Below, piece after piece: positions 1 to 12,565 of a stretch of 64,000 nt of DNA. The stretch is taken from NCBI GenBank assembly GCA_031308135.1, contig JAHLJT010000631.1:191164955-191228954 (forward strand). The letters are read 5' to 3'. This DNA comes from Acheta domesticus (lineage: Eukaryota > Arthropoda > Insecta > Orthoptera > Gryllidae). Each line of letters begins with the position of its first letter. Position 1 is the first letter of the stretch. The notes below the pieces were generated by a model. That model did no database searches, was not told the origin of the DNA, and saw only the letters and a program-made list of their open reading frames with translations. A program made the position numbers and the translations under genes.

Positions 1-76
1 TCTCGCCCCCGCTCTCGCCCCCGCTCTCGCCCCCGCTCTCGCCCCCGCTCTCGCCCCGCTCTCGCCCCCGCTCTCG
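1..76. repeat. 13-bp C-rich minisatellite
   Basis: Tandem copies of a 13-bp unit reading CGCTCTCGCCCCC, with one copy one C shorter, run from the window edge to about position 76. The array probably continues to the left. It merges into pyrimidine-rich DNA (to about 300) and then a short GC-rich segment. An open frame of 106 codons at 86-406 is a proline/serine/leucine-rich read-through of this composition and is not called as a gene. Confidence 0.9.
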
Positions 77-400
77 TCTTTTCCCTTGCTATTATCCTCG
101 CCCTTGCTTTTCGTCTTCGTTCTCGTTATCATTTTCGTCCTTGTTCTCTCTTTTCCCCCCACTTCCACCCCGTACGTGCCGTCGCCCATTCCCTCGCCTT
201 CGTCCCTATCTGCCCCTGCGCTATTCCACACTCCCGCCCCTGCCCCGCCTCGACTGCGTTGCCGACCCCTCTCCCACTCTCGCCCCATTTCTCCCACCGC
301 TGCCGTGCTAAACGAAATTTGCTTGCGCTACGCTCGTTTCAACGCGCTGCGGGCTAGTGGGAGCCCACAGTTCACAATGTGTGGGGGAGAAGATGATGAT
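77..400. other. Pyrimidine-rich, CpG-containing low-complexity DNA
   Basis: C/T-rich on the plus strand, with scattered CCGCTCT, CTCGCCC and similar words decaying from the neighbouring minisatellite. It ends in a GC-rich patch near 300-380. No motif, splice signal or conserved protein was recognised. Confidence 0.6.
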
Positions 401-1700
401 ACGTAATATCATAGAGGTTACATTATAACATACATATTTTGTACTCTATTTTCGGTGTTCATATGATTGCGTATTGTCCGATTCAATTGTCCATCGGTCG
501 TTTAGGTAAACGGTTTCAATGTTTAGTAGAGCTATATCATGGATCTTTAAACATTTAAATCTTGAAACATTTCCATAAATTATAAAAATCAAATATTTAA
601 AAAATAGGTCCTATATTTTTGAAAATTGTTTATGGTAAAGATTTAAATTGATCCTCTCAATGTCTACCAAGGAAATAGTGAAAAATTAAAATTAATTTGA
701 TCTAGTGAGAACATTACTTGACTCACTTTCATAATTTTTGCCACTAAGAATGTACAGAATGTACAAATGTACACAAAAATGTTACAGAAATAATGGAGCG
801 TACATTTGGGCCAAGAATGACAAAGCAACACTATTATCACATTATGACGGATTCTCTGTTTATAAAGGTGAATAGTAAGTATATCTATAAAAATTATTTT
901 AAAGATATTATCAGAGTATTAAACTTAGTAGTTTTATTAAATTTAATGCAAACACATACATTGCATCGTGGAAAACCTTTCTACTAATTTAGTATTTTTC
1001 AGCATTTTCTTGTTTTTTGGATAATTATTTTGGGAAAAGCAATAGTAAGAAATTTCGATTTAAATGTCTAATAATTTATTATGTAGTATAAGATACTTAA
1101 ATATAAACATTAGCTTTAAAATTATTTTAATTTCAAATTCATTTGTTAAGTTCAAAATAGATCAAAGATAATACGAGTATTTATTAAATTATTTAATATA
1201 TGAAATTATTTCCAGTAATGGTGATTAAGTTTCACACTAAACTTTAAAACGTTTAAATTTAATATTTGAAAATATTTTCAGCCCAATGCAGACTTCGCGT
1301 TTACTAAGACGCACGCTGCTGCAATATTTTTTAGGATAATGTTCCAAAGTGGTTGACAACTGTAGTTACGAACTCCTTTAACGACCGGTGATTTGCACCG
1401 TAACTTTCGTTTTTGGATTTGGAACGAGGTCTCTCTTTAGTGTCTGGAAGTGTTCGCACGTTAGCAGCATTCTTTGTAATATCTTATTAACTTCCAAAGT
1501 GCTTTAGCACCCGTTGCATTACATTTAAATACCGATAGTGAAAATAATATTCTCGAAACAACGATATATCATGTTCCATTGTTCCCATTAAAGCGTCCCT
1601 ACCGAAACGAGCGTTTCATTCTTTAAAACAAAACGTCTTCTTCTAACTTACCAGCATTTTGATGGCGGGCGTGAAGTCACATTGGTATCAACAGCTTTAC
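401..1700. other. AT-rich DNA, no feature recognised
   Basis: Ordinary AT-rich background. A few TGTACA words cluster near 748-772. Around 1290-1680 the composition is more balanced, but I could not match it to a gene or repeat, and short open frames here are interrupted. Confidence 0.6.
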
Positions 1701-2540
1701 TAGGAAACGCATGTTTTCACAAGGCCCATCGATGCTTTCGGACTGCTTTCTTCTCTTCCCCAAACAGGCGGCCAGTTCGCCAAACGCGCTAACAGCAACA
1801 TTACTTCAATTTCATATTCGCATGCCGCCTCCAGTTTTAATTGAGAGCGCCGCTGGCTCGAGCGGGCCTCCGGAGCGGATCGCGCGCGTTGTGTTTTCTT
1901 TGAAAACTTTATTAATTTGCCGGGAGGGCAGCGGCGGCGGCGGCGTGCCTTTCTGCTTCGCGCGAGCCAGCTGGGCGGACGTAGGCGGCAGGCGGGCGGA
2001 CGTAGGCGGCAGGCGGGCGGACGTAGGCGGCAAGCGGGCGGACGTAGGCGGCAGGCGGGCGGACGTAGGCGGCAGGCGGGCGGACGTAGGCGGCAGGCGG
2101 CCGGACGTAGGCGGCAGGCGGCGGACGTAGGCGGCAGGCAGGCGGGCATTGGGCGGGAGGGTGGGCGTTGGAAGGGCGGGCCGCCGGCGGGCAGGTAGAT
2201 GTTGGGCAGTAGGCGGGCGGGCGGGCAGGCGTTGCAAGGGCGGGCAGGCGTTGGGCGGGCGGGCGGGGGGGCAGGCGGGTGGACGGGCGAACGCGCGGGA
2301 GGCCGGGAGGCCGGTCGGTGGGGTCGCGTCCCGGCCCGTTTATTGTATCTGTCTGTGTGCTTTTGTTCTTCTCGCGTGGGATCAAATAACTGCCTGCGGA
2401 GCTGCGCCGCGCCGACGCTGATGCCGACACCGGCGACTGCAGCGCCGCCTGTGCGTCCAATGCCTTCCCTGTCAAGGACGGCTCTGCTGCCGCTTCTCCT
2501 CACTGGGACCAATCGACCCACTCGCGAGTGGCTCTGATAA
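1700..2540. other. GC/CpG-rich island containing a minisatellite
   Basis: Very GC- and CpG-rich segment holding the 21-bp array at 1977-2145 and then GGGCGGGC/GGCAGGCGTT-rich DNA to about 2320. All six frames are partly open because the repeat period is a multiple of three. The apparent proteins (Arg/Pro/Ala-rich, up to 273 codons) repeat one heptapeptide and are treated as artefacts. It could be a CpG-island promoter, but no TATA box, initiator or first-exon donor could be singled out. Confidence 0.65.
1977..2145. repeat. 21-bp G-rich minisatellite, about 8 copies
   Basis: About eight copies of a unit containing GGACGTAGGCGGCAGGCGGGC, spaced 21 bp apart. Two copies near the right end are a base or more off. 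Copies differ by one or two substitutions (for example GGCAAGC instead of GGCAGGC). G runs on the plus strand suit G-quadruplex formation. Confidence 0.93.
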
Positions 2541-4760
2541 TTCCGCCCTGAATTGCTCCTGCTTTCATTTCGATTCAGTCGTTCTTTCTGTTTTGCAATT
2601 AGATCGCCTTATCTATCTGTGATGCTCTTTCGCTTCTTGACGTTTCCTATCACCTTTTATGAAGTGTACCTTTTCGCGATTCACGTCAAGCAAATCGTCA
2701 TTAAAATATGTTAATAGTGTGGGGGAGGGGGACACTTCCGGATACACAATTTAACTTTTAAAGTACCATTGAGTTGATTTGTGTAACATGAAACATTAAT
2801 AATACTTATAACATAGAAGAAACTTTACTAACAGAAGAAAGAAGAACACAGAAGGAATTTTATTAACTTTTAAGGCGTACAGGAAGAGCCAAGATGATCA
2901 CTTTCTGATAATGAAAATTTGGTGGGAAATTTTATATAACCAAGTTACACATAACTCACTTTGAACAACACACTCCTAATTCTTATGAAACTCATTCTGT
3001 ACTGATTCTCAGGAGCGGTTTGCCAGCTGGCAATTACAATATTGAGACTTTTGTAGGTAGTACATGGTAGTATAAAATGGAAGTATAAAATGGCTGATGT
3101 GTGCAGAACTGGGTCAATTGTTTAATTGAAACTACACCACCTGTCTGATGGCAGGTTGAAGCTTAGAGATACGTAGGGCGTTGTTAAGAATGAGCAGATG
3201 GCAAAAATTATATAAACAGGTAATGAGGTGGAAGAAGCGTTTAGCGGGATATGAACAAGAAGTACTCATTGGAAGGCCGCCAAAGGAATGTGAATAATGG
3301 GGAAGTAAAATAAGTGCTTGTATTATACGAGCTGTAAAGTAGTTTTTTGTTGGCAGTCTGTCTGAAAATATTGATAAATAAGTATAAAACTATTGAGTGA
3401 TGAAAGTAAAATGACCCTTATAATATTTATTTATAATTTATATTACTCATTTTATTTCTACTCTCTCTTTGAAATGCAATAGTGTAGTTACTATGTAACA
3501 GTTATTGCAATTTTAGTTAATTATTATCTTCTTTTTCTGAAAAATGCTATTCATGGTAAGCTATAAACCTGAACTCTTGGGTAGTAGTTAAAATCACAGC
3601 ACATTTTAGTTATTATCATGTGAATAGACAAACCAATTTTTAGAATACTGTTTTACGATATTGAATTTTAATTTAGGAGATAATCATTTAACTTCCTTCT
3701 GTAGTGGAACATGTTAATAATTAATAAAGGCTGCAAAAGATTTTAATTCACGTTTGTAACTAACTTTGAGTGTCATGGGCACAGAAACGAAAGATTCTGT
3801 GGAGAATATTCCGATCGCTGATGTTTCACAAAAATAAAAATAAATCGCGCGTGTTTTAATTTTCCACCATTTCTTCGCTACTGTGTTTCATAATTGAAAT
3901 GAAGCTCCAAACATCCCAACAAACTGGTCCAATCACGTCTCGGACCTTGTGTTCGTCGCTAGGCGACTGGGGCCATCTCATCTCCGTCGCCAGCTGTCTC
4001 TGTATCGCCTCTTCCCCAGCTCATACGGGCTTGGCATAACTGAAGGAGCTTGTAATGATCACGTGATTTTTAAAGGTAGTATTTCAATGAAGGAAACTGC
4101 ATAACATGCAACATGCTTTAATGGAAATAAGTAGCTTAAAATGATGTGTCATTTTAAATTTTTCAGCGATTTATAGAACTTAACACTTGAATAAGGAGAA
4201 GAGTTTTTTAATGTCGTCAATTGATGTTTCCACTTGATTTTTTTAGATTATCTAACATTTTTAATAACTTCTGTATTTATAACTTGTTCTTACAATTGAT
4301 CACAGGACCAGTTTATTCTCTCAAAAAAAAAGAAACAAATACAGAAGTGTCTCACTGAAAACTACTCTATACACCTTATACAAAATACTTAATATGAAAG
4401 AGAAATAAATGTTACAGAATGAAAACATAAAAAAAATTGTCATTTATTCTGTATGCATATATAACATAATCTGTCAGATGTACGAGAAAAACAGGCGCAG
4501 GTGTGTTGTCGTGTGGCTGTTAGCTAAGAGTGTCACCGTTAAGTAGTTTAGGCGCTGGAATGCTCTCTGAGTGTACTTACTACATTTTTACATTTGTGTA
4601 TTAAAGTTTAATTTCTTTTTGCAATACATTTTCTGAATACTGCTTTTTGTCTTTTAGGAGATCGAAATGACTGAATTTTTAATATACTATGGTTACTAAT
4701 AATCAAGAATGCTCTGCCACAAACTATTCATTCACTGAGTTCTTGTCTTTAAGAATTTTT
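2541..4760. other. AT-rich DNA, no gene recognised
   Basis: Mostly AT-rich. A short balanced patch at 3910-4035 contains CpG-bearing words but no recognisable coding or repeat signature. Confidence 0.55.
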
Positions 4761-5060
4761 ATATTGTGAGGTATTTATATATTTTTGTTTTCGTTTATTT
4801 GTTGTTGTTGTTGGGATACCGTTTTGATCCATTTTCGAATATTTCTTCAATCCCTCCAGTGCATCTTTCGTCAAGGCGTCTTTGTCGCTCCCTCCCATAT
4901 AGCTGCTCCGCTGCTTTCCTTCCTGCTTCTCCCAACCCTACGTGTCGCCTCCCCAACCCACACCACTGGAAACCCTCCCCTACCCTGCCACGCGCTGCGC
5001 TACCAGTTCGCGCTGGATTGAAAAATTCCCTCTGGCGCTTCTTTCTTTTTTGCTCTCCTT
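4761..5060. other. Pyrimidine-rich patch
   Basis: C/T-rich on the plus strand around 4850-5050, with CCTCCC and CTTCCT words. Open frames of up to 116 codons are compositional, with no domain seen. Confidence 0.5.
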
Positions 5061-7385
5061 GGGTTTCATTTCGTTTTCGTTGCAACAGATATCAGCCTGC
5101 TGTTACGACAAAATAACGTTCCTTTTTTATACAACCTCATGAATTCGTTACGATCCGCCAGTATTGGTTGTTGTAATATAAATCTCGATAGATTGAAGCA
5201 ATTCCTTTCCTTGTCGGTCGACGCTTGGTGACAAAAGTCTGTCGAGTGATGTCACGTGGAACTTACTCAAGGAGCAGAAAGAAGAGGAAAAAATGTATGA
5301 CGTGAGATGTTTGAAAGATGAAGTGACACTATGCTCTTCTGTGTAAAATGTATCACTACAGCTGAGACTTCATGCACAATATTGTCAAATGGATGCACGA
5401 TACTTGATACGGGGACATAAGTGTTGAATTAAAAATTGTTTTCATAATATAAAAGAATTTAACGAGTTCTTTGAAATTCAGCAAGTTTGATTTATTCTAC
5501 TAAATGCCGTTATCTACAAAATAATGTGCCGAATGTAATAATGCGCGAAGGCATGTTATCTAGAAATTAAATTATAATTTTTAGACCAGAATATCAAATT
5601 TACACTTAAAAAGATGTATTTTTATATAGCATACTTACTATAAGACCCCCAATAGCAGAAGACCAAACAAGGAATATGGGAATTGATCAGGCTTGCCAGT
5701 TCCACGTGTGATCTTGTTCATAGGTCTCCGAGGAATCAACTGCTTTCACTTTTTCTATCAATACACAATTTGAAAACAAAAAAATCAACGAAAATATTTC
5801 TAGGTTATTTATACCATTTCCATTTTATAAACTTTGTTTCAAGATTTTTTCATGAGTTTAGGTGAAATTCCTGTAAGGTATTTTCTTTTTGCATTGTTAC
5901 ATTCAAAACATACAAAGTTGTGTTCGAACAACTCAGAGCTGCAGACACGCAGCAACTGTGATGAAAATTTTCCAATATTATTGAAATTTTAAAATATGGC
6001 GAATTTTACTGAGTAAATGTTTGACCTCTTTAGTTAAATATTTGAGGCGATTATTATAAAATGTTTTACAAATTTACTAAATGGAACAAAATTGTTGGAA
6101 AATGTTTCAAATGGTGTACCTACGCCCTAACATGTTCTACTTCATCTGACTATAAAATATTGTGCAGAATTAATGCCATTCCGCAAAGGAAGTACAAACT
6201 TTTTTAACAAGTTGCGTAGCAAGTTACCCTTTAATTTCACACTTCCGAAGTTCACGTTCTGTTGCCGTTAATTTAATAAAGAACGCTTAAAAGGCAATTT
6301 TTTCTGGGAATATATTTTATTTCCCATGCGTGTTTGTGTCCCTTTTAACAATGAAATATGAAGAGTCCCTTTTCTCACCGCTGGTTTGTTGAATTCAGGT
6401 ATTTTCTTTTCAACGTCTTTTTCCTTTTATTCTCTCATACATAGAAACATACAACTATACTTATTAGCTTGATAATATATTCAATAAATTGCTTTAACAC
6501 GTTGCAATTATATCGGGCTCTGTTTATAGATGTGAAGAAAAACTGAAAATTAAGTTTATCTGGCAAATTTCAAAATGATATAATAAATTTTAGAATTAAT
6601 GAATGACAACTAGTACTTCCGTTTATTGTTTACTAATTTCAGAGAATTTATTGTGGTTCGTGTACAGCCAAGTAGTATTTCGCGGAACGCGTAGAGCAAA
6701 GTAAATCTAACGCTGTGAAACAAACAAAACACTGGAGTGATTTGAATCAACACCCTGCATGTTGCAAATGATTTGAAGATCGTATGTTTGTCGTTTTGTC
6801 ATAAATTTGCACTAAAAATTAATGTCCGCAGTTCGTATAAATGTATCTGTGGAATACTCATTTCAAAGTTCGTACGTTAAAGACCCACTCTCTGCACCTG
6901 TAGGTATATAATTATTTTAGTAGGAATCATTAGATATGACTTATTATGTGAGACTGCAACCACCACGATACTCCATCTCAATCAAATGTTTTGTCTAGTT
7001 TGCAGAGTCAGAGATTTATTTACTTGGCTTTGCGAGTTCCCCCAGTACGTTTGTCGTACGCATATCGCAAAGTGGAACTTATCAATCGTTGAACAGTAAA
7101 GAGCAGTAAGTGGTTTTCACCCACGACAGTTGAAAACTATTACAATTCTCACAATATGTCAAATCAATACAATAAGTCAGTCAGTAAATCAATCAATACA
7201 ATATACAATCCAAACATTAAACGGTAAACAGAAGTCCTTTTCACACTTAATAGTTAAAAACGATTACAAATAGTATAAACAATTACAAAAATGTTAATAG
7301 TTTTAGCGTAAATTTTCTTATTCTGTTTATCCAACGAAGAACGTTAAGTTTTCTTCTGTGGAATCACAGTTTTTACGTCGTAAAT
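5061..7385. other. AT-rich DNA, no feature recognised
   Basis: AT-rich background with only short open frames. Between 7130 and 7280 related phrases (tcacacttaatagttaaaaa and similar) recur loosely, suggesting an old duplication too decayed to define. Confidence 0.55.
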
Positions 7386-7386
7386 T

Positions 7387-7770
7387 TGATCTCCGACTCT
7401 TGTCGGAGATTCTTTGGATCATTGAGGTGGGTTGTAGGAGGATAGGTAATCTGTCCATCGCTCGGGCCTAAGAATAAGAAATGTGGTAAGGATATAGGAA
7501 CAGATTGCACGCGGTCCGTGGGTTGTATTGAACTTGCGACTCATCGCCTGGAAGCGCTCAGGGAAGCCACCGATCAAATCAGTTGACCTGAATTTGATTC
7601 CAGCAGGCGCCACAAACTCGCTGATGTTAAACACAAAAAGCAAATCTCTCGCATCGATCTGATCTGTCAGGTATCGAACCCGCGACCTCCCAATGAGAGT
7701 TACGCTCGAAATGTAAGATGTTACTGTAACTCTCGCCACTACCGGCGTAGATTTTAATCCAAATACATTA
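7387..7770 (-). mobile_element. tRNA-headed SINE, minus strand
   Basis: Read on the minus strand, the element starts with a tRNA-like head: a degenerate A box TAGTGGCGAGAGTT (plus-strand complement 7728-7741) and a good B box GGGTTCGATACC (7670-7681), spaced about as in a pol III promoter. A ~270-bp body follows, ending in a short hairpin at 7389-7411 (TCTCCGAC/GTCGGAGA). A 124-codon open frame spans the same strand, but it runs through the promoter boxes and resembles no protein family I know. The body differs from the SINE family at 16.4, 23.0, 48.4 and 60.9 kb, so this is a second SINE type. No target duplication was identified. Confidence 0.6.
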
Positions 7771-7839
7771 TAAAAATTGAAACAATGATCCATTGGATAG
7801 AATTGATCAACCCAAGTACTTTATTCGTTTAAAAGGTTG

Positions 7840-8590
7840 GTCACGTCATATCATCACACGTCACGTCACCTTGTAACATGTCACATTATGTCACGTCACC
7901 CCGTATTATGTCACGTAAGATATCATGTCACGTTTGTCATGTCACGTACGTCATAGTTCAGGTAACAACATAAAATTACGTCACTATAGTATGACTGCCG
8001 CCCGTGTAAAGCACATGACGTCTCGTAACATTTTGTCAAGTACTCATGTCATGTATAACCTCACACGAAACATAGCATCATTTTACTGCACTTCATATCA
8101 CATCTCAAAAGAAATCCTAATCACGCCATTTCAGATCACGTTATTGCGGCACATCAGATCATGTTAAGTTGAAAAGGGAACGTCCTTTGCATGTCACATA
8201 ACGTCGCGTCACCCTGCGCCTAATAACATTACATCATTTACAACTTCAAATCACATCAGGTCACAATATAACAATATGCTAAGAATGATGTGCCATAACA
8301 ATATTTTGCACGAGATCTAATAACTAACGTCATAACACATCTCGTTACATTAACTCAAAAAATTCCATCTCAGCAAACAAAATTCCATAACGTAACAACA
8401 TAACACGTCACGCAACGTCACATCACATAGTGTCATGTCAGTTCATGTTACATAATATCACACCACGTCATATCATGCCAGGATAGTTCTCATAACATCA
8501 GATTGCGTCTATATCCCTGCACACTGTACGTCACTTCACCTCAGGTCAGATATCGTTATGAGACATATCACATCACTACATCACATCACT
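7840..8590. repeat. Degenerate TCAC/ACGTCA-word array
   Basis: About 750 bp dominated by GTCACGTCAC, CATAACATCAC, ATGTCACGT and similar words on the plus strand, without a fixed period. It looks like a decayed short-unit satellite. ACGTCA/TGACGT, the CREB/ATF core, recurs by composition. A CpG island follows immediately. Confidence 0.75.
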
Positions 8591-8629
8591 GAAGTATCAT
8601 GCATTCAGGGCATTTTCACCGTGTCTTTC

Positions 8630-9010
8630 GGGCAGCACCTCCCATTACCGCAGCGCTCCTCTCTCTCTCAGGGTGGCGGAGGCGGGGCGGTCGGCCCGCC
8701 CCCACGCGTCATTACACGAAGCGCAACGCACAAGTCCGCATCTTCTCACCGCGCCGCCTCCGTCCAGGGCCCTCGCGCGTTCATATCCGGCCCGGCCCCG
8801 CCCCCTCTCCTCACCCCCCACCCCACCCACCGCATCGCGTCGCCGCGCTACGCCGCGCCGGTTCTCCAAATGAGCGCCGAGCCTGTTTATTAAGGCTGCT
8901 GTTTACCCTGCTGATTGCCATTTGCTTTTGTAATCAGCTGCAGTTGTTTTGAAGCGTCGCCCCACCCCACCGCGCTGCGCCTCGGGCGGGATGGTTTTGT
9001 TTGCGAATTT
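8630..9010. other. CpG-rich island
   Basis: GC-rich DNA with many CpGs at 8640-8880 and 8945-9000, separated by a moderate-GC stretch around 8885-8950 containing repeated CTGCTG/CAGCTG words. Open frames on both strands are Arg/Ala/Pro-rich and mutually incompatible. It could be an unmethylated regulatory island, but no promoter element was identified. Confidence 0.6.
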
Positions 9011-10198
9011 TCTCCAGAATTGCGAGTTTTCTGCGCTGCCGGACACACCTCTTGCTACTGGTGGATACGCGTGTGCGAGCGGGAGGCCGAACACACTTTG
9101 AAGAGAAGTGCTAATTTCGCTTGTCCTGGGGAGTGCGGGATTGAGGGGAACGGTTAGATTGAGGTCCATTTCGCCACTTTTATAAACCAACCACTTTGAT
9201 CCATCATCATACGCAGATGATGGGTTTTTGAGCATTCATTTAGTAATTTTATACCTGACGAACCAAAGGAGACTAGTGTAAGATGAGCAGGAATTTCAAG
9301 TAAATTGTGGGAGTGACATATTAGCATGTAAAATTAGAAATATTGTAGTTGGGAATAGAAAAATGTGATATCATACACAAACTAGTTGTGTTACAACAGC
9401 TTGTTCTTTCACGCATTGTTCGTACCTGTTACTTATTATAAAATTATTTCAACATTGGTATAATTTTGACAACTTAATGGGTTATAGCAAAAACATATTT
9501 GTCATGTTATGTAGTAGATTAACTCAGCCCCTTGAATGAGATTGAAGAGAAAATTGAAGAAAAATAACTTTTTAATAATACTTTAATTTCACGCCACATT
9601 TCGGTAAACAACTCATAATTTAATATTATTGTACACGAACTTATGTAAAGTTATAATTTTGAAGAACAGATTTCTTTAATAAAATGGTATTGATATATAA
9701 TTGCACAGACTTGCTCGTAATAGTAAGTTTCCTATTTTCTCGAATCGGGGATAGCTTTCCGGTTTTGAATTAATGTATATTCGACATAAAGGCTCTCCCT
9801 TTCCCTCTACCAAGATCTGTCATGGTAACTCACGGTACCTACCGTTCCTCTGGACACATTTCCAGTAAAAAGCACCTGACGCTCCCCAAGTCATTGCCAA
9901 AACATATTTGCCCAAGGTTAACCCAAATATATGGAAGAATAAGGTATACTGTAATACACGAGAGATTTGGAATGAACCCCGCCTCACAAATTAAAACATT
10001 CTTGCCTTACGCAAACCCACAACCTTAGTGACCAAGTTCTTGGGCTCGCGTAACGCCACCCCTCTCTTACGAGGCCGACTCACTCGATCGCCCTACTTTT
10101 TAACATTTTATGCTTATTTAAAATGTTATAAAACTATATAACTAAAACTGAAATTTGAATGCACACGGGGCCTTAATGAACGAAGAGTCGCTGGAATG
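9011..10198. other. AT-rich DNA, no gene recognised
   Basis: AT-rich, with a more balanced part at 9780-10090 that could be an old repeat. The 68-codon frame at 9822-10028 shows no known motif. Confidence 0.5.
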
Positions 10199-10206
10199 GA
10201 CGGACG

Positions 10207-10848
10207 CAGTGGCGGCTCTACCATAAGGTCACATGGTCACGTGCCCTCCCACTTGTAAAGGAAAATATTAATAGTGGACTGAAATGAGTGTCATATTATC
10301 GAGTAATAATTCTAGAGAATTTACGTTAAGGTTTTCACGGGCGATATCGATACTATTTCACAGCGCAGATAACGAGGTAGTTGTGGCAACAGGGCGAAGT
10401 CCGCAAGCTTCGTGTGACCAGCTCCCTCCCGTTCAGCAAAGCTTTTCCTCATAGTGCGAGGAAAAAAGGGAGGGGGTAATGTTCCCTTAAGGCCCTTCAC
10501 GGTCACAGGTTTTTTGTGACTGTCACTGTAAGCGCCACTTCACAGGTGTACAAACAACGCTCATAGTGTCTGAGAAATGAAATGCTGATTAGCTCAGAGC
10601 CCGCGTTATCTTCATAATATCAGCAGCTGTGAATTCTGTGCGAGTTATTTTTTCTTAAGCGTGTGCGTTTGTTTCAATTGAATTGTTCTCTTTTCTCATT
10701 GAGCCTTGTTAATACGAGAGAAACCAATGAGGAATTTCAAGTGTTTTTCAGTTTACAGCGCTTAAACTTCAAAATAAAATTTTTATTAGTTATTTTCTAG
10801 CTTTTTGTTTTGTTCCCGACCTGGCCTGAAGTTTAGGAGCCGCCACTG
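10207..10848. mobile_element. hAT non-autonomous element with perfect 8-bp TSD
   Basis: The ends are CAGTGGCGGCTCT on the left and the complement CAGTGGCGGCTCCT on the right (GGAGCCGCCACTG). The flanks carry an identical 8-bp duplication, GACGGACG, at 10199-10206 and 10849-10856. An 8-bp duplication with CA-starting short TIRs is diagnostic of the hAT superfamily. The 642-bp interior has no transposase frame (the longest on either strand is about 61 codons), so this is a deletion derivative or MITE mobilised in trans. Confidence 0.9.
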
Positions 10849-10899
10849 GACGGACGGACTGCTGATAATAATGAAAAAGTTTACATAAGCTCATTTATT

Positions 10900-11350
10900 G
10901 ATCTAATTTTGAAGAAAAATTTAATTAAGAAAAAATTATATTTTCTATGTTGTAGTTGTAGGAAGACGCAAGACAAGTTCAACTTTAGCAACTTTCGAAA
11001 ATTCAGGGTTCAACAAAAATCAAATCTGCTCTTTTTTGAAAGCTTGCTTTGCTATTTGCTTTGCTACCGAGCGAAAGCTTGCCACCGATCGAAAGCTCAT
11101 TAGCAGGAAATAATAAATATCGCGAAAAAAAACTAGGGAAAAATTGAATCTTACAAAAATGTTGAAAATGTCCCAGAGGCTTCAAAGTACTACCAAAATA
11201 AAAATCTGGGTTTCAAATCGAAGGAGCAGCGGCTATCCAATACGCAGGATTTTGGTCAAAATCCTAAGTACTGGTTAGCCGCAAGCGTTGTTCACAGACG
11301 GATGGAAGAACGGACGGTGAGACAGGCGGCGAACAGACGTTTTGCCGTAC
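10900..11350 (-). repeat. Fragment of dispersed repeat family F
   Basis: Shares blocks, in the same order, with 33430-33830 (right arm of the 29.6-34.0 kb structure): a GTAGGAAGACGC block, a TTTCGAAAATTCAG block, GAAAATGTCCCAGAGG, then TTAGCCGCAAGCGTTGTTCA and GACGG-rich DNA before TTTTGCCGT. The minus strand corresponds to the left-arm reading with GTCCGTCTGTGAA. No terminal repeat or target duplication was found, so it is a truncated copy. No coding potential. Confidence 0.75.
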
Positions 11351-12285
11351 ACAATTTTTTAAGTATCAAGGATCCACAAAGCATGGATTGGAACAGGAGG
11401 TGTTAGATGAAATAATTTACTGCGTATACATAGATAGTTATTTATATATTTGGTTACAATTGGCTGATTGCCAGGCGGCAACCATTAGAATACTAAGCAG
11501 ATGTACAATAAAACTACAAAAATACATTCTTACACGTGAAAAAAATTGTCTACAAAAATATTCGTCTTACAAGTCTTCCAATATTCCGAACTCCTTTATT
11601 ACGCTATTAAATCACCCGTTACTTAAACCTCGTAGATTATCAAATTAGTTTTACCTCCCTTTACAATGTCAACTAGCCATCTTGGTCGAAGATCAGCATT
11701 GACGACGATTTTTTATTTACTGCATCAAAACAAACATGCAAAATCAAAGTTCACTTCAGTCACTAAATTAACTTATTATTAAATTATACAATTATTTTTA
11801 AACTAGATATTTAAACTGCATTGCTGTTGCGATTTCCTGTCGAGAACTTAACTCTTTTTAATTCTTCAACATGTCCTCTCATCCTATGTACGCCGTTTCC
11901 CCTGCACATTCTATTATAACGAACATACAAACGTCTTATACTGGTTCTCATGACAACAAACATTCTCTACCTTACTCTCCTTTCTGCGCATTCTTAGTCC
12001 ATTTTCAACAATCGTTTCGTTCCATTTTTAAACAAGCGACTATCCTGCGCACATCCATGATAAATGCGTTCCTTCTGGGTTCTCATTCGCTATTTGTCTT
12101 GTTAACGTTCTTCACCAACCCTGCCCATCATGTCACTGAAATCAGAAAATTCCTTTGAATCTTTTCCTACTTTATCCACCCATTTTTGATGAATGTTACA
12201 TTAACCGGCTTATTTGAGATTTGGCCTGATTTGTATCTTAGCTGTAATGTATTTATTTAATATCGCAGGCTAATTTCGACTGAGC
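11351..12285. other. AT-rich DNA, no feature recognised
   Basis: AT-rich. Two frames of 86 and 95 codons on the plus strand show no known motif. Confidence 0.5.
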
Positions 12286-12565
12286 TTTCCCTTGAACGTA
12301 CCCTCCGCCCGCCTTGCACGATGTCTCAGCTGGGGCTCCCGGCGCCTGGAGCATGAGCGACAGTCTCCGTCGCGAAATCCGCAATTTGGCAACTTGGCGG
12401 CGGCGCAGCTGGGGCGGGATGGGGGGGGGGATAAGTTGTGACGGGTTGCGTCCTGATTGACGGCGGGGCTCTCGCAGCCTCCGCCGCTGCTCCTTGTTCC
12501 ACGTCAAGGAAGTTGGCGGCACGGCCGCAAACGCGTGACCGAGGCACCTCGCGGTCAACCGCCAA
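12286..12565. other. CpG-rich island
   Basis: GC-rich with frequent CG dinucleotides, including a run of ten G at about 12421-12430. The two minus-strand frames through it (117 and 89 codons) are Arg/Pro/Ala-rich overlapping artefacts. Confidence 0.55.

Noticed and set aside
1700..2521. 273-codon minus-strand open frame with heptapeptide repeats
   Set aside because: Produced by the 21-bp minisatellite; equivalent repeat proteins appear in other frames and on the other strand.
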